Assembly (NCBI GenBank): GCA_021292105.1
Contig: JACFYK010000024.1
Coordinates: 186,001-250,000 of the forward strand
Origin: Anadara kagoshimensis
Taxonomy: Eukaryota; Mollusca; Bivalvia; Arcoida; Arcidae
DNA length: 64,000 nucleotides
Direction of reading: 5' to 3'
A program made the position numbers and the translations under genes. Shown one piece after another: positions 23,328 through 35,499 of this stretch (position 1 is the first letter of the stretch; each line of letters starts with the position of its first letter). Below the pieces are notes generated by a model, which searched no databases, was not told the origin of the DNA, and worked only from the letters and a program-made list of their open reading frames with translations.

Positions 23328-24084
23328 TGTAATGTTGTGACATTTTTTCTTTAGACTTTTCCGGTCCGGATCGTTGTTTTTCCGGTTTTAATTTTAGTTT
23401 GCTTTTCGTTGTTTCCAACATGGTCAGACGTTTTTTCCTCGAGAGAAAATGTACAAGTATTACCTCCTGCACCTGGTGTAAGTTACTTTGTTGTGTTTTT
23501 AACATGTCATTTTATGCATTTAAATGCCCCGTTGTGGTTAAAGTACCGAATTATGTCTTTGTATGTATATTTTTGATTTCCGGTGTGCACGGACATGGAA
23601 CACGTGTTATCGCTATTCACAAATGTACTTCTGGTATTAGCAATTTTTATGTTTGATATTGAATCACTACAGAGTTTTATAATCTTAGATAATTTTCAAG
23701 TGTTTTAAACATTGTATTTTTTAGAATTTTAAGTAAAATTACATTACGGATTGCTATGAGGTTTAAGCTCCGCCCACCTCATTAATATGCACATATTGAG
23801 CACCTCAACTGAAAAGCGTATGACGTAGCCATTTTCTGTGTATTCTGTAACCATTTTCTGTGTACACGTGGTACACAATGTTTTGCTTTTGATGACCAAC
23901 TACTTTGTTGTCATATGTAACTGTTTTATATTGTTTTAATGATAATTGCGATGTTAATTTGTTGTAATTGTAATACAATTTTATTTTCATTGCAGTTATT
24001 TACCATTTAATAAAGCTGAGCAAATATATACAGAGTTGATATTTGGGCTTTCATTTGGTCAAACTGATGCACATAGGCATTATA
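23328..24084 (+). repeat. BEL 5' LTR
   Basis: 757 bp, TGTAATG...CATTATA. It contains AATAAA in 'ttaataaagctgagc' near 24009. It has an ~18 bp insertion relative to the 3' LTR. No standard TGG-type primer-binding site is obvious right after it. Confidence 0.9.
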
Positions 24085-24101
24085 GTAAATAAACCAGAAC
24101 C

Positions 24102-24985
24102 ATGGAAGAATCAGATCCCAAAATATTGGAACCCAAGTCAGGGGATAAACATGGAATGGAGCTACGGTCCAGTCGTTCACTATCGACCAAAGGTCGAAGC
24201 CAGTATGAGGAACACTTACTTAAGCTAACAGACATCTATGACAAAATTTGGCACCAAATTGAACAGTTGATGTATGATTTTGACCCTGAAAAAATATGCA
24301 GTATTAAGTATCTACGAGAAAAGGACAGTACAGTGTTTAATTTGTTTAAAGATTTCTTACAAAGTTCAAATGATATTATGTCTTACCTTGATGAACAGCG
24401 CTCAGAATCTTCTACTCAAGAACTGAGATTCATGTGGCTCAACATAAGAGAAAAATTGAACTTGTTAAAAAGTTTCGAACTCAATTAAGTTCTATGATGC
24501 TTTCAGCAGCCGAGACACATTCAGTTAAATTTGAAACACATTCGAATGTGTTTAGTGAAACTTCGTCATTAAGGGTGAAAAAACAGTTAGTACGTAGTGC
24601 TGAAAAGGCTCAACTAGGATTCTTGGATAAAGAAGTTGAACTTCAAAAACAACGTGCAATGGCAGACATTGAACTTAAGGCTCTGGAACAAAGAAAGAAA
24701 TTCGCTGTCGCTGACGCCGAAGCAAAGGTGATCGAATCTCTGGAACCAGATCTCGATAACTTTAATGGTGATAATATAAGTAACCGGTCATTACGGGCTA
24801 TTAAACAAGAACGTGTTGAACAGTTTGTTAGCAATTCTCAGAATTTGCATGAACCAAGAAACGAACAATTAAACGAATCGCGATATACTGCTAGACCGGA
24901 ACAGTGTGCACCAGATGACGCCTTATCTGCGTCTTTACGTCATGTTAATGTTCCATTTGTACACCCACCGGTTATTGAAGCATGA
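24102..24985 (+). pseudogene. gag: BEL Gag N-terminal part, one frame change
   Basis: It starts at an ATG in good context (ccATGG). The first frame (24102-24488) gives about 125 residues. Reading then has to move one base back at a run of A near 24468 to join the frame ending at 24985. That second part has a long charged coiled-coil-like stretch (about 24620-24750, rich in E, K, Q, A) and a hydrophilic linker. This is the usual N-terminal layout of BEL/Pao Gag before the conserved domain that starts in the next frame. The frame change fits a single-base deletion in a homopolymer. A programmed -1 shift is possible but no classical slippery heptamer is visible. Confidence 0.75.
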
Positions 24986-24989
24986 TAAC

Positions 24990-27900
24990 AATCACTCGGC
25001 TGCACGCGATTTAAGTACATATCTTTTAAAGAAAGATCTTTTGATGTTGCGCTTTACTCCGTTCAAAGACACTTCTCAACATTATTCTGTCTGGAAAGCT
25101 AGTTTTCAAAGCATAATTAGTGAACTGAAAACTTCACCTATGGAGGAACTTGATCTATTGACAAAATGGCTTGGAACTGAATCAAGGGAATTTGCTATTT
25201 CCATGCGTGCTAACAATATACATAATCCTGAACGTGCATTGAAGCTTATTTGGACGCGTCTCGAACAATTGTATGGTCGCGTTGAAACCAGAGAAAGAGA
25301 ACTTTCCGAAAAAGTTGCAGCGTTTCCAGTGTTAACAGATAATCATAATGACCGCATGAAATATCTCCGTCTTGTGGACTTGTTGAATGAGATTGAGTCG
25401 GCTATGAGTGACCAACGTTTCTCAAGTTTGTTGAGTTATTACAATTCGTCGAAGGGAGTACTTCCTATAACACAGAAGCTCCCTCGTAGTATTTGCGAAA
25501 AGTGGGCAGTTCGTGCATCGCAGTATAAAGCAAGGCACAATGTACCGTACCCGCCATTTTCATTCTTTGTCCAGTACATGCGCGAAGTGAGTGACCGTAA
25601 AAATGACCCTAGTTTTTATTCGTTAGATTCTGAAAATAAAAGTTCAGTGAGGCCTGAAAGACGTCAAGGTATAGACAGAAGAGTTAATGTGCGAAAAGTG
25701 AATATTAACGATAGTGAAACCACGCAGAATAACATTGGTTCTGACAAGTCCTCAGTTAAACGTTGTCCAATACACAAAGCAGCACATTTATTGACCTCTT
25801 GCCGTTCATTTCTTGCAATGACTCTAAACCAAAGACGCGAATTTCTAAAATCGAACAATCTATGTTTTAAATGTTGTGTGGAAAAACACAATGCGCGGAA
25901 ATGTGCCGCTAATGTTAAATGTGGAACATGTTCTAGTAACCGGCATGTGACGTGCATGCATTTCGAACCGGAACCCACCACACCTCAAACACAGCACGGC
26001 GGGGAGATTTCTGATACTGTGCCCAAGAAAGTCATTAATGAACAAGAGATCAGTAGTATGTGTTCCGAATTGTGCGATAACACTGTAGGTGGTAGGTCGT
26101 GTGGTAAAGTGGTGCTTGTCGATGTTTACCAGGAAAATCGTCCTGAAAGCAAAATGCGTATGTACGCAATTATAGATGATCAAAGCAATAGAACAATCGC
26201 TCGGTCTAAGTTCTTTGATTGGTTTGACATTGATGGTCCAGTGTCAGTTTTCACAATGTCATCATGTTCTGGAAGTGTTTCATACACTGGGCGTTCCGCT
26301 ACTAACTTTATTGTACAACCTGTTATTGGTGAGACTCAATTGCCTTTATCAGAAATTATTGAATGTGATGATATTCCAAGCAATATTAGAGAAATACCTA
26401 CACCGGAAGTTGCTTTGGCTTATCCTCATCTTTGTGACATTGCGGGATACATTCCTACTTTTGACCCCGCGTCCGAGATTCTTCTCTTAATTGGAAGAAA
26501 TGTACCGAAAGCTCATCATGTGATTGAACAGAAAACCGGTTCTGATGATGAACCTTTTGCACAAAAGCTACATCTCGGATGGTCTATAATTGGTGAAGTT
26601 TGTTTAGGTGGCATCCACAAACCAAAATATGTAACCGCATTGAAAACTCACGTTTTAGGAAATGGGCGTTCTTCCTTATGTAAACCGTGTGACGGTCAAA
26701 TTTCTGTTTTCAAAGGGAAATCAGTGGACCGATCTACTGATTTTACAGCCATAGATCCAGTTTCAGCCTGCAGTTGTTGTGACATTTTTAGGTTATCTGA
26801 ATGTGACGAGACTCCCGGTTTATCGTCTGAGGATAGACAGTTTGTGTCTTTAATGCAAAAGGAAATGCACAAAGAGGACGGAAAGTGGACCGCTCCACTT
26901 CCTTTTCGTGATAACCGCCCTCCATTACCTAATAATCGGTCTCAGGCTATGAAACGTGCACTTGTTTTAGATAACAATTTTAAGCGAGACACTACAAAAC
27001 GTGATCATGCAGTTGAATTTATGGCTAAAGTGTTTGAAAATGGTCATGCTGAACCAGCACCACCATTACAACCAGACAAGGAGTATTGGTACTTACCTAT
27101 TTTTAGTGTGTATCACCCACAAAAGCCTAACAAGATCAGAATGGTGTTTGACTCTTCTGCAAAGTTTCAGAATGTTTCTTTAAACTCTGTCTTGTTAAGT
27201 GGACCTGACCTTACTAATAGTCTTATTGGAGTATTAATGAAATTCCGGTTGCATGAGGTAGCAATCACGGTGGACATAGAACAAATGTTCTATGGTTTTC
27301 GTGTAAGTGAGCACCACAGAGACTTTCTACGTTTTTTGTGGTATATAGATAACAATCCCAATAATTCGCTTATCGACTACAGAATGTGTGCGCATGTGTT
27401 TGGAAACACTCCCTCACCGGCTATCGCAAGTTATGGACTGAAACGAACTGCATTAGAGGCAGAGAAAACATATGGTCAGGACGTTCGTAACTTTATTGAC
27501 AATCATTTTTATGTTGATGATGGTCTCATATCGTTGCCATCAACTGGAGAAGCCATCGATCTGATCAAACGAACAAAAGAGGCTTTAACGGTTCATGGTC
27601 AGTTGCGTTTGCACAAAATTGCTTCAAATGATTCTGTAGTTATGCAGGCCTTTGATCCTCAAGATTTAGCGAAAGATCTTGTTGATGTTGATTTCGGGCT
27701 CGATGAACTTCCTGTAGAGAGATGTTTAGGTCTTGTATGGAACCTGCAGAAGGATTCATTTGTTTTTCATGTTAACGAAAATGAAAAACCCTTTACACGT
27801 AGAGGAGTGCTTTCACATATAAACAGTCTTTACGATCCGCTTGGTTTCGTGGCCCCCGTCACAATTCAGGGGAAACTCATTCTGCGAGAGATGATGTTTG

Positions 27901-28325
27901 AATCGTCCATTAACTGGGATGACCCTCTTCCAGAGATTTTTCTGACGCGATGGATGAACTGGAGGAAATCGCTCGTTCAACTTCAATGCATCACGATCCC
28001 TCGTCAATACATACCGAACTTTAGTTCTTCGTCGATTAGTGTGGCAATATTCTCGGATGCATCTGAATCCGCAATAGCCACCGTGGCTTATCTGTGTGGA
28101 CAGGATTCTAGTGGCAAATTAAACCTTGGCTTCATCATGGGGAAGTCTAAGGTAGCACCCAAACGCGCTACATCGATCCCTCGTTTGGAATTATGTGCGG
28201 CCGTTCTGGGTGTCGAAGTGGCAAGAATAATAAGAGACCAGCTTAGTGTGCCAGTGAAAGATATTTTGTTTTATACGGACAGCATGATCGTCCTTGGTTA
28301 TAATAACAAGTCTAGACGCTTTTGA
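24990..28325 (+). pseudogene. pol: BEL Gag/protease/reverse transcriptase/RNase H
   Basis: The main frame is open from 24906 and homologous from about 24990. Residue numbers count from 24906. A BEL Gag domain (about 30-240; ELDLLTKWLG) leads to a zinc knuckle CFKCCVEKHNARKC (320-333) and a second CGTC/HVTCMH cluster (339-352). The protease-like site reads YAIIDDQSN (420-428), a variant of the usual D-[ST]-G. RT has VDIEQMFY (789-796) and FYVDDGL (868-874). RNase H has SDASES (D1051), PRLELCAA (E1095) and YTDSM (D1125). The frame stops right after RRF (1139), one base short of continuing into the rest of RNase H. The entry from the previous frame (about 24985) also needs a one-base shift, here in the opposite sense. 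Confidence 0.88.
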
Positions 28326-28945
28326 CTTACGTTAGCAATCGGGTACATCGCATTCTTAGTTTTTCGTCTTCAGATCAGTGGAAATTTGTGCCAACAGACA
28401 TTAACCCGGCCGATTGTGGCACTAAAGCGACAGCTTCAGACTCAGTCATGATTAATGAGTGGCTTCGAGGACCAGTGCAGTGGCTCTCTGAACAGAAAAA
28501 TGAGCAGTCAAATGTTGAGTCTTCTGACTTCGAACTTGTAGATCCTGAAATGGATGTTGAAATTAAGAAGCAGGTAGTTTGTAACAAGACTTCCGTATCA
28601 CCAGTCTCATTTGCTACTAGTAAATATGAGAAATTTTCGTCATGGCAGGCTCTTATTAGAGGTTTGATGTTGTTAAAGTGCAAGTGTAGGAAAATCAAGG
28701 ACCCTAAATTTAATTGGAGCCTTTCGCGAGCTTCACTGTTTGTGGAGACCGAGTCCTTTGTTATTCGCAGTGTGCAAAATGAGCTGTTTAGTCGGGAAAT
28801 TCAGTGTCTTAAAGAGGAGAATCCTCTGCCTAAAGACAGTCGCATTCTAAGGTTAGACCCATGGCTTGATTCGCATGGTATCTTACGAGTCGGAGGTCGA
28901 CTTAAGCACTCGAACGTAACCTTTCAGGAGAAAATCCTATTATAA
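28325..28945 (+). pseudogene. BEL RNase H end and linker
   Basis: This continues the polyprotein in the frame reached by a -1 shift at the T run near 28320. TYVSNRVHRI and PTDINPADCGTK are typical of the end of the BEL RNase H domain. A variable linker is followed by GILRVGGRLKHSN, the conserved lead-in to integrase. The frame ends at an A run (gagaaaatcc, about 28929), where another one-base shift is required. Confidence 0.82.
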
Positions 28946-30110
28946 TTCCAGGATTCCACCATATCGCTAAACTTATTGTTCTCCACCATCATGAATTGTG
29001 TCGTCATCAAGGTCGCCATTTTACGGAAGGTGCCATTAGATCAGCTGGAATATGGATTACTGGTTGCAAACGTTTGGTATACTCAGTTATTTCTAAATGT
29101 GTCAAGTGCCGTAAAACCCGAGGCAGTTTTGCTTGTCAAAAAATGAGTGACTTGCCTGCTGAACGCATTACTCCGTCACCACCATTTACTATGTAGGCGT
29201 GGACTGTTTCGGGCCCTGGGAGGTGGTTACTAGACGGACTCGTGGTGGAAGTGCCAATTCCAAGAGATGGGCTGTGCTTTTTACGTGCTTGTGTTCTCGG
29301 GCTGTACATATTGAGATTTTGGAAGAAATGAGCACCTCGTCGTTCATTAACGCTCTGCGTCGCTTTTACAGTATTCGTGGGAAAGTTAAGGAATTTTTTA
29401 GTGATAGGGGTTCTAACTTTGTTGGATGTGCGCGTGTCCTTGGAATTCCAGGAATTAATGTAGAAGACACACAGATTCAGAGTTATCTTCAGAACAGTGG
29501 TACTGTATGGAAATTTAATACCCCATACTCTTCACACATGGGTGGGGCATGGGAACGACTTATTGGTGTTTCACGTCGAATTTTGGACTCGTTACTTCTT
29601 GATGTGCGTCATACCAAACTTACTCACGAAGTTTTGTCTACGTTTTTCGCAGAAGTGTGTGCCATCATCAATAACCGTCCAATTACTTCGGTTTCAACTG
29701 ATCCGAATGCACCCTTTATACTTACTCCGAACATTCTTCTCACTCAAAAGACTGGTGACATTTCGGATAGCCCAATGGTTCTGGACATAGGCAAATTATA
29801 TTCGTCGCAATGGAAAGTAGTTCAGGCTCTAGCAGATCGCTTTTGGTTGCGTTGGCGCAAAGAGTACTTGCATACTCTTCAGACTCGTAATAAGTGGGTA
29901 GATCGAACATCAAACATTAAAGTAGGGGATGTGATCATCATGAAGGACAGTGATGTACATCGTAACTATTGGCCACTTGGACGCATTTCACGTGTTTTTC
30001 CTGGCAAGGATGGTTTGGTTCGTAAAGTTGAACTGTTCGTGGTCATCGATGGAGTTAAACGTTATTATATTAGACCTATAACTCAAATTGTGCTTATTCT
30101 TTCTGAATAG
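28930..30110 (+). pseudogene. BEL integrase, two frames
   Basis: The first part (to 29196) carries the zinc-binding region: HHHELCRHQGRHFTEGAIRS, then CVKCRKTRG and the conserved PPFT. Another one-base shift at about 29190 restores the core in the frame ending at 30110. DDE residues are visible in DCFGPWE (29202), FSDRGSNFVG (about 29400) and GGAWERLIG (about 29545). The C-terminal part (WVDRTSNIKVGDVI, NYWPLGRI) matches the DUF5641-like tail of BEL integrases. All catalytic residues survive although the frame is broken. Confidence 0.85.
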
Positions 30111-30251
30111 AAGAATGTTTATTGTGACTGTAATCTGCAATAATGTTTTTGACTTTGAATATTATACTTTATTTTTATTCAACTTGAACTATTTGTCTAG
30201 CCTAGGTAGGGCTGTAACTTTAATATGAAATATAGATTTGTTGATGTTTGT

Positions 30252-30267
30252 AACATCAGGCGGGGAG
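30252..30267 (+). other. BEL polypurine tract
   Basis: 'atcaggcggggag' lies immediately before the 3' LTR. This is the expected position for the plus-strand primer. Confidence 0.65.
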
Positions 30268-31006
30268 TGTAATGTTGTGACATTTTTTCTTTAGACTTTT
30301 CTGGTCCGGATCGTTGTTTTTCCGGTTTTAATTTTAGTTTGCTTTTCGTTGTTTCCAACATGGTCAGACGTTTTTCCGTCGAGAGAAAATGTACAAGTAT
30401 TACCTCCTGCACCTGGTGTAAGTTACTTTGTTGTGTTTTTCACATGTCATTTTATGCATTTAAATGCCCCGTTGTGGTTAAAGTACCGAATAATGTCTTT
30501 GTATGTATATTTTTGATTTCCGGTGTGCACAGACATGGAACACGTGCTATCGCTATTCACAAATGTACTTCTGGTATTAACAATTTTTTATGTTTGATAT
30601 TGAATCACTACAGAGTTTTATAATCTTAGATAAATTTCAAGTGTTTTAAACATTGTATTTTTTAGAATTTTAAGTAAAATTACATTACGGATTGCTATGA
30701 GGTTTAAGCTCCGCCCACCTCATTAATATGCACATATTGAGCACCTCAACTGGAAAAGCCGTATTCTGTAACCATTTTCTGTGTACACGTGGTACACAAT
30801 GTTTTGCTTTTGATGACCAACTACTGTTTTGGTTATATGTAACTGTTTTATATTGTTTTAATGATAATTGCGATGTTAATTTGTTGTAATTGTAATACAA
30901 TTTTATTTTCATTGCAGTTATTTACCATTTAATAAAGCTGAGCAAATATATACAGAGTTGATATTTGGGCTTTCATTTGGTCAAACTGATGCACATAGGC
31001 ATTATA
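30268..31006 (+). repeat. BEL 3' LTR
   Basis: 739 bp. Compared with the 5' LTR it has scattered substitutions (for example 'ttctggtcc' for 'ttccggtcc') and lacks the ~18 bp duplication. It is followed by the CTATG target duplication. Confidence 0.9.
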
Positions 31007-31151
31007 CTATGTACATGGTAGAGATGTGCATGATGTCAATCCACTTTTATTTGCTGATTCAAGTCGAAAAAGAACCCCAGCAATATGATTGCAGGTTTGT
31101 CCAAGACTAAAAAAAAAAAAAAACAAATAGTTTTATTAATTATTAAAAAGA

Positions 31152-31394
31152 TTGATATAACAAAGTTGTAAATGTATGACTGGACTTACATTGATATAAC
31201 AAAGTTGTAAATGTATGACTGGACTTACATTGATATAACAAAGTTGTAAATGTATGACTGGACTTACATTGATATAACAAAGTTGTAAATGTATGACTGG
31301 ACTTACATTGATATAACAAAGTTGTAATGTATGACTGGACTTACATTGATATAACAAAGTTGTAAATGTATGACTGGAGTCACTGGACTTACAT
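31152..31394. repeat. 39 bp tandem array, about 6 copies
   Basis: The unit 'ttgatataacaaagttgtaa' plus 'atgtatgactggacttaca' repeats at a 39 bp step, with one 38 bp copy. A run of A (about 31111-31125) lies just upstream. Confidence 0.93.
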
Positions 31395-31492
31395 TTGCCC
31401 AAACATGTGGGTGAAGACCTGTAGTACATTCCCCTTATTTATACATTTTGTTGAGGGCCCAGAGTAGGCATAGTTTGCCTGTCATTAGAAAT

Positions 31493-31931
31493 GTAGAGGC
31501 TAGTGGTGTGCGGTATTACCGGTATACCGTGGTACTGACAAGGTACTGGTAATACCGTGGTAAAGTGTTTGAATACCGGTATTTTTACAAACAATATAAT
31601 TGTTGAAATGATAGTTTGAATTTTGATGTGTTCATTTGAATTTTGGTAAAATCTTTGTTTGGCAATAATCTTACGAGATTTAAATTTCAAGTCTTGAATC
31701 AACTCGGTTGAAATACAGACAATTCTGTGAATTTTTGTGTGTGCTAGCATACTTGATATTCTCAAAATATTCAATGCCCAAATTCTTGAGTAGTTATTTT
31801 AGATAGGAATAGATATACTGTATGAATTTCAAATCTTAATGGATGTGTGGTATACCGTGGTATTTGATAAAATACAATACCGTGGTATACCGTGGTAATT
31901 TTTTCTGCGGTATCCCATCTCTAGTAGAGGC
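31493..31931. mobile_element. hAT-type MITE with 8 bp target duplication
   Basis: The element spans 31501-31923 and is flanked on both sides by GTAGAGGC (31493-31500 and 31924-31931). The ends are imperfect inverted repeats of the form TAG[T/A]G[G/A]TG, followed by alternating 'ccggtataccgtggta' blocks that also recur near the right end. An 8 bp duplication and TAGNGNTG ends are characteristic of hAT transposons. There is no transposase, so it is non-autonomous. Confidence 0.8.
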
Positions 31932-32513
31932 ATAGTGTTGTCCGTCACATTGTCCATGTTATCCATCTGCCCAGCCCTTTTATTTTCTGTACAATAACCA
32001 ATGTCAACAGTATCAAAATATATCAAAATGTTTACAAATTTAAAACTAGTAGAAATGTTGGATAAGTTTTAGAAATTTAACTTGTATTGTGCTTTACTAT
32101 TATTATAATCATTAACTTTAAAAGATTAGCACCATGTATGAAATGATGAATATTGAATTTTTGTAAACTGAATGTGTGAACAAGTTGTACAATTGCCATC
32201 TCTTTAAGTATTCAGAAAATAAATAAAGTTTACATGTATATTTAAAAAAAAAACTTGATCAAATTAGTTGGAAGACTGGTAGGTTCCTATTAATCATCTT
32301 GCATATAGTATCAATGCACAAGTTCAATGTATGTCAGCTGATTTATGAGGTATATGTGAATTTGACCACATTAGTTCACCTGTTTTATCCTTACTGTGAC
32401 ATTACATGTACATGTAAGTTGTAGTTTTCACACTTGCCAGAAGAAATATATAAAGTGATTTAAAAGTTTTCTTCAGTCTTTCCTTTATTTATACATTCAT
32501 TATCAGAAGATCA
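31932..32513. other. Stretch with no recognised feature
   Basis: AT-rich. No gene, RNA or repeat structure supported. Confidence 0.4.
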
Positions 32514-34695
32514 CAGGTGGAAAATGGTGGCCTTATGTACACACACACGAAGAGGACTAATTAAGTAAGTAACAGGTGGAAAATGGTGGCCTTATGTGCA
32601 CACACACACGAAGAGGACTAATTAAGTAAGTAACAGGTGGAAAATGGTGGCCTTATGTACACACACACGAAGAGGACTAATTAAGTAAGTAACAGGTGGA
32701 AAATGGTGGCCTTATGTACACACACACACGAAGAGGACTAATTAAGTAAGTAACAGGTGGAAAATGGTGGCCTTATGTACACACACACACGAAGAGGACT
32801 AATTAAGTAAGTAACAGGTGGAAAATGGTGGCCTTATGTACACACACACGAAGAGGACTACTTAAGTAAGTAACAGGTGGAAAATGGTGGCCTTATGTAC
32901 ACACACACACGAAGAGGACTAATTAAGTAAGTAACAGGTGGAAAATGGTGGCCTTATGTGCACACACACACACGAAGAGGACTAATTAAGTAAGTAACAG
33001 GTGGAAAATGGTGGCCTTATGTACACACACCACGAAGAGGACTAATTAAGTAAGTAACAGGTGGAAAATGGTGGCCTTATGTGCACACACACACGAAGAG
33101 GACTAATTAAGTAAGTAACAGGTGGAAAAGGTGGCCTTATGTGCACACACACACGAAGAGGACTACTTAAGTAAGTAACAGGTGGAAAATGGTGGCCTTA
33201 TGTACACACACACATGAAGAGGACTAATTAAGTAAGTAACAGGTGGAAAATGGTGGCCTTATGTGCACACACACACGAAGAGGACTAATTAAGTAAGTAA
33301 CAGGTGGAAAATGGTGGCCTTATGTGCACACACACACGAAGAGGACTAATTAAGTAAGTAACAGGTGGAAAATGGTGGCCTTATGTACACACACACGAAG
33401 AGGACTAATTAAGTAAGTAACAGGTGGAAAATGGTGGCCTTATGTACACACACACACGAAGAGGACTAATTAAGTAAGTAACAGGTGGAAAATGGTGGCC
33501 TTATGTACACACACACACGAAGAGGACTAATTAAGTAAGTAACAGGTGGAAAATGGTGGCCTTATGTACACACACACACGAAGAGGACTAATTAAGTAAG
33601 TAACAGGTGGAAAATGGTGGCCTTATGTACACACACACGAAGAGGACTAATTAAGTAAGTAACAGGTGGAAAATGGTGGCCTTATGTACACACACACACG
33701 AAGAGGACTAATTAAGTAAGTAACAGGTGGAAAATGGTGGCCTTATGTGCACACACACACGAAGAGGACTAATTAAGTAAGTAACAGGTGGAAAATGGTG
33801 GCCTTATGTACACACACCACGAAGAGGACTACTTAAGTAAGTAACAGGTGGAAAATGGTGGCCTTATGTACACACACACACGAAGAGGACTAATTAAGTA
33901 AGTAACAGGTGGAAAATGGTGGCCTTATGTGCACACACACACACGAAGAGGACTAATTAAGTAAGTAACAGGTGGAAAATGGTGGCCTTATGTACACACA
34001 CACACGAAGAGGACTAATTAAGTAAGTAACAGGTGGAAAATGGTGGCCTTATGTGCACACACACACGAAGAGGACTAATTAAGTAAGTAACAGGTGGAAA
34101 ATGGTGGCCTTATGTACACACACACGAAGAGGACTAATTAAGTAAGTAACAGGTGGAAAATGGTGGCCTTATGTACACACACACGAAGAGGACTAATTAA
34201 GTAAGTAACAGGTGGAAAATGGTGGCCTTATGTGCACACACACACGAAGAGGACTAATTAAGTAAGTAACAGGTGGAAAATGGTGGCCTTATGTGCACAC
34301 ACACACGAAGAGGACTAATTAAGTAAGTAACAGGTGGAAAATGGTGGCCTTATGTGCACACACACACGAAGAGGACTAATTAAGTAAGTAACAGGTGGAA
34401 AATGGTGGCCTTATGTGCACACACACACGAAGAGGACTAATTAAGTAAGTAACAGGTGGAAAATGGTGGCCTTATGTGCACACACACACGAAGAGGACTA
34501 ATTAAGTAAGTAACAGGTGGAAAATGGTGGCCTTATGTGCACACACACACGAAGAGGACTAATTAAGTAAGTAACAGGTGGAAAATGGTGGCCTTATGTA
34601 CACACACACACGAAGAGGACTAATTAAGTAAGTAACAGGTGGAAAATGGTGGCCTTATGTACACACACACACGAAGAGGACTAATTAAGTAAGTA
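32514..34695. repeat. 57-63 bp minisatellite, 36 copies, with internal CA microsatellite
   Basis: I count 36 units of 'caggtggaaaatggtggcct', a 'tatgtacacac' CA tract and 'gaagaggactaattaagtaa'. Length differences between units come almost only from the CA tract (about 4-6 repeats, 'gtac' or 'gtgc' start, occasional 'caccac'). The unit has imperfect internal dyads but no coding signal. Confidence 0.97.
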
Positions 34696-35070
34696 AAATA
34701 GTTGAAAATCTTGTAACATTTCTTACCTTGCAGTGCAGAAGCAATATGCAGACTTTATTTTTCCGGTTTCCTTGGCAATGCAAGCTCAAACTGTATGGCC
34801 ATCATTTTTATCCATTGTGATGGGGGTGCATTTCGCTCGCAAAAGGCAGCATCCCGACTGTGAGGAAAACAGATGGTAAAAAACTTGTTTGAACCAACAT
34901 GATGTGAAGTACTCATATGCCTTTAAATATTTTTCTGCATTCTTTTGGTCCTTCATCAAGAATGTGGCAATATCTGAGAGGAATACAGGAGGTTGCCTGG
35001 AAATTCCATCTTTTTCAGGAATCTGGCTGCTACTTATCTGCAATGGGTCAGAAAGAGTCTGTCCATCTAT

Positions 35071-35186
35071 TTAAAGCAAGTTGCTGTATTCCTTTCTGCA
35101 TTGAAGCATATAATCTGAATCACTTGCTGTTTCTTCAAGTTTTAATGTTGTATAGCATAATGATGCAAGCTCTGACTTCTTGCCAT
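35071..35186 (-). CDS. Possible terminal exon, unknown protein
   Basis: On the minus strand, a T-rich 'atttacag' acceptor stands just before 35186. Two bases complete a codon, then 37 codons run to TAA at 35073-35071. The peptide is hydrophilic (KLEETASDSDYML). A donor at 39317/39316 in the candidate exon 39317-39457 leaves one base, which joins in phase to make an Asp codon. A minus-strand AATAAA lies at 34759-34754, as for a 3' UTR. The frame also stays open for 85 further codons after the TAA (to 34786), so a stop in a pseudogene is another reading. I recognise no family. Confidence 0.3.
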
Positions 35187-35499
35187 CTGTAAATGTATAT
35201 TAATCAATCATAGTCATACCTGTAAATACAATACAAAACAATTACAACATGACACAAAAAACATTTCTTTTTATCTCAATTTAGGTGTAATTTCTAAGAA
35301 ATTAATACTTTAAAGATCTAAATTATTATTTTAAACTTTTTCTATTTTAAATTGGGCCTTGAAGGCTGTTTTAAAGCACTAATTACAGTGCTTTATTGGT
35401 TGAACGGGCTTTTACATTCCAGTCGAAATTGTTTTACTTATATCAAGATGTCAGCATTTATAGGTGAAGTGGCAGAAATTTTGACTTTGCAGTGCACTT

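Larger units (their letters stand above)
23323..31011 (+). mobile_element. Full-length BEL/Pao LTR retrotransposon, frameshifted
   Basis: The element spans 23328-31006 and is flanked by the target duplication CTATG (23323-23327 and 31007-31011). LTRs of 757 bp and 739 bp begin TGTAATG and end CATTATA. They differ by at least eight substitutions or 1-3 bp changes, plus an ~18 bp indel near 23815-23850 that contains a repeated 'ccattttctgtgta'. Insertion is therefore older than that of the Gypsy element. The interior encodes a BEL-type Gag-protease-RT-RNase H-integrase polyprotein, broken by five frame changes. Confidence 0.93.

Noticed and set aside
24440-24490. Programmed -1 frameshift site between BEL Gag frames
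   Set aside because: No classical slippery heptamer is visible, and similar one-base losses occur at three other points in the element, so a plain deletion or sequencing error is simpler.
32514-34695. CRISPR-like or coding repeat
   Set aside because: No unique spacers; the variable part is a CA microsatellite, which also breaks any frame.
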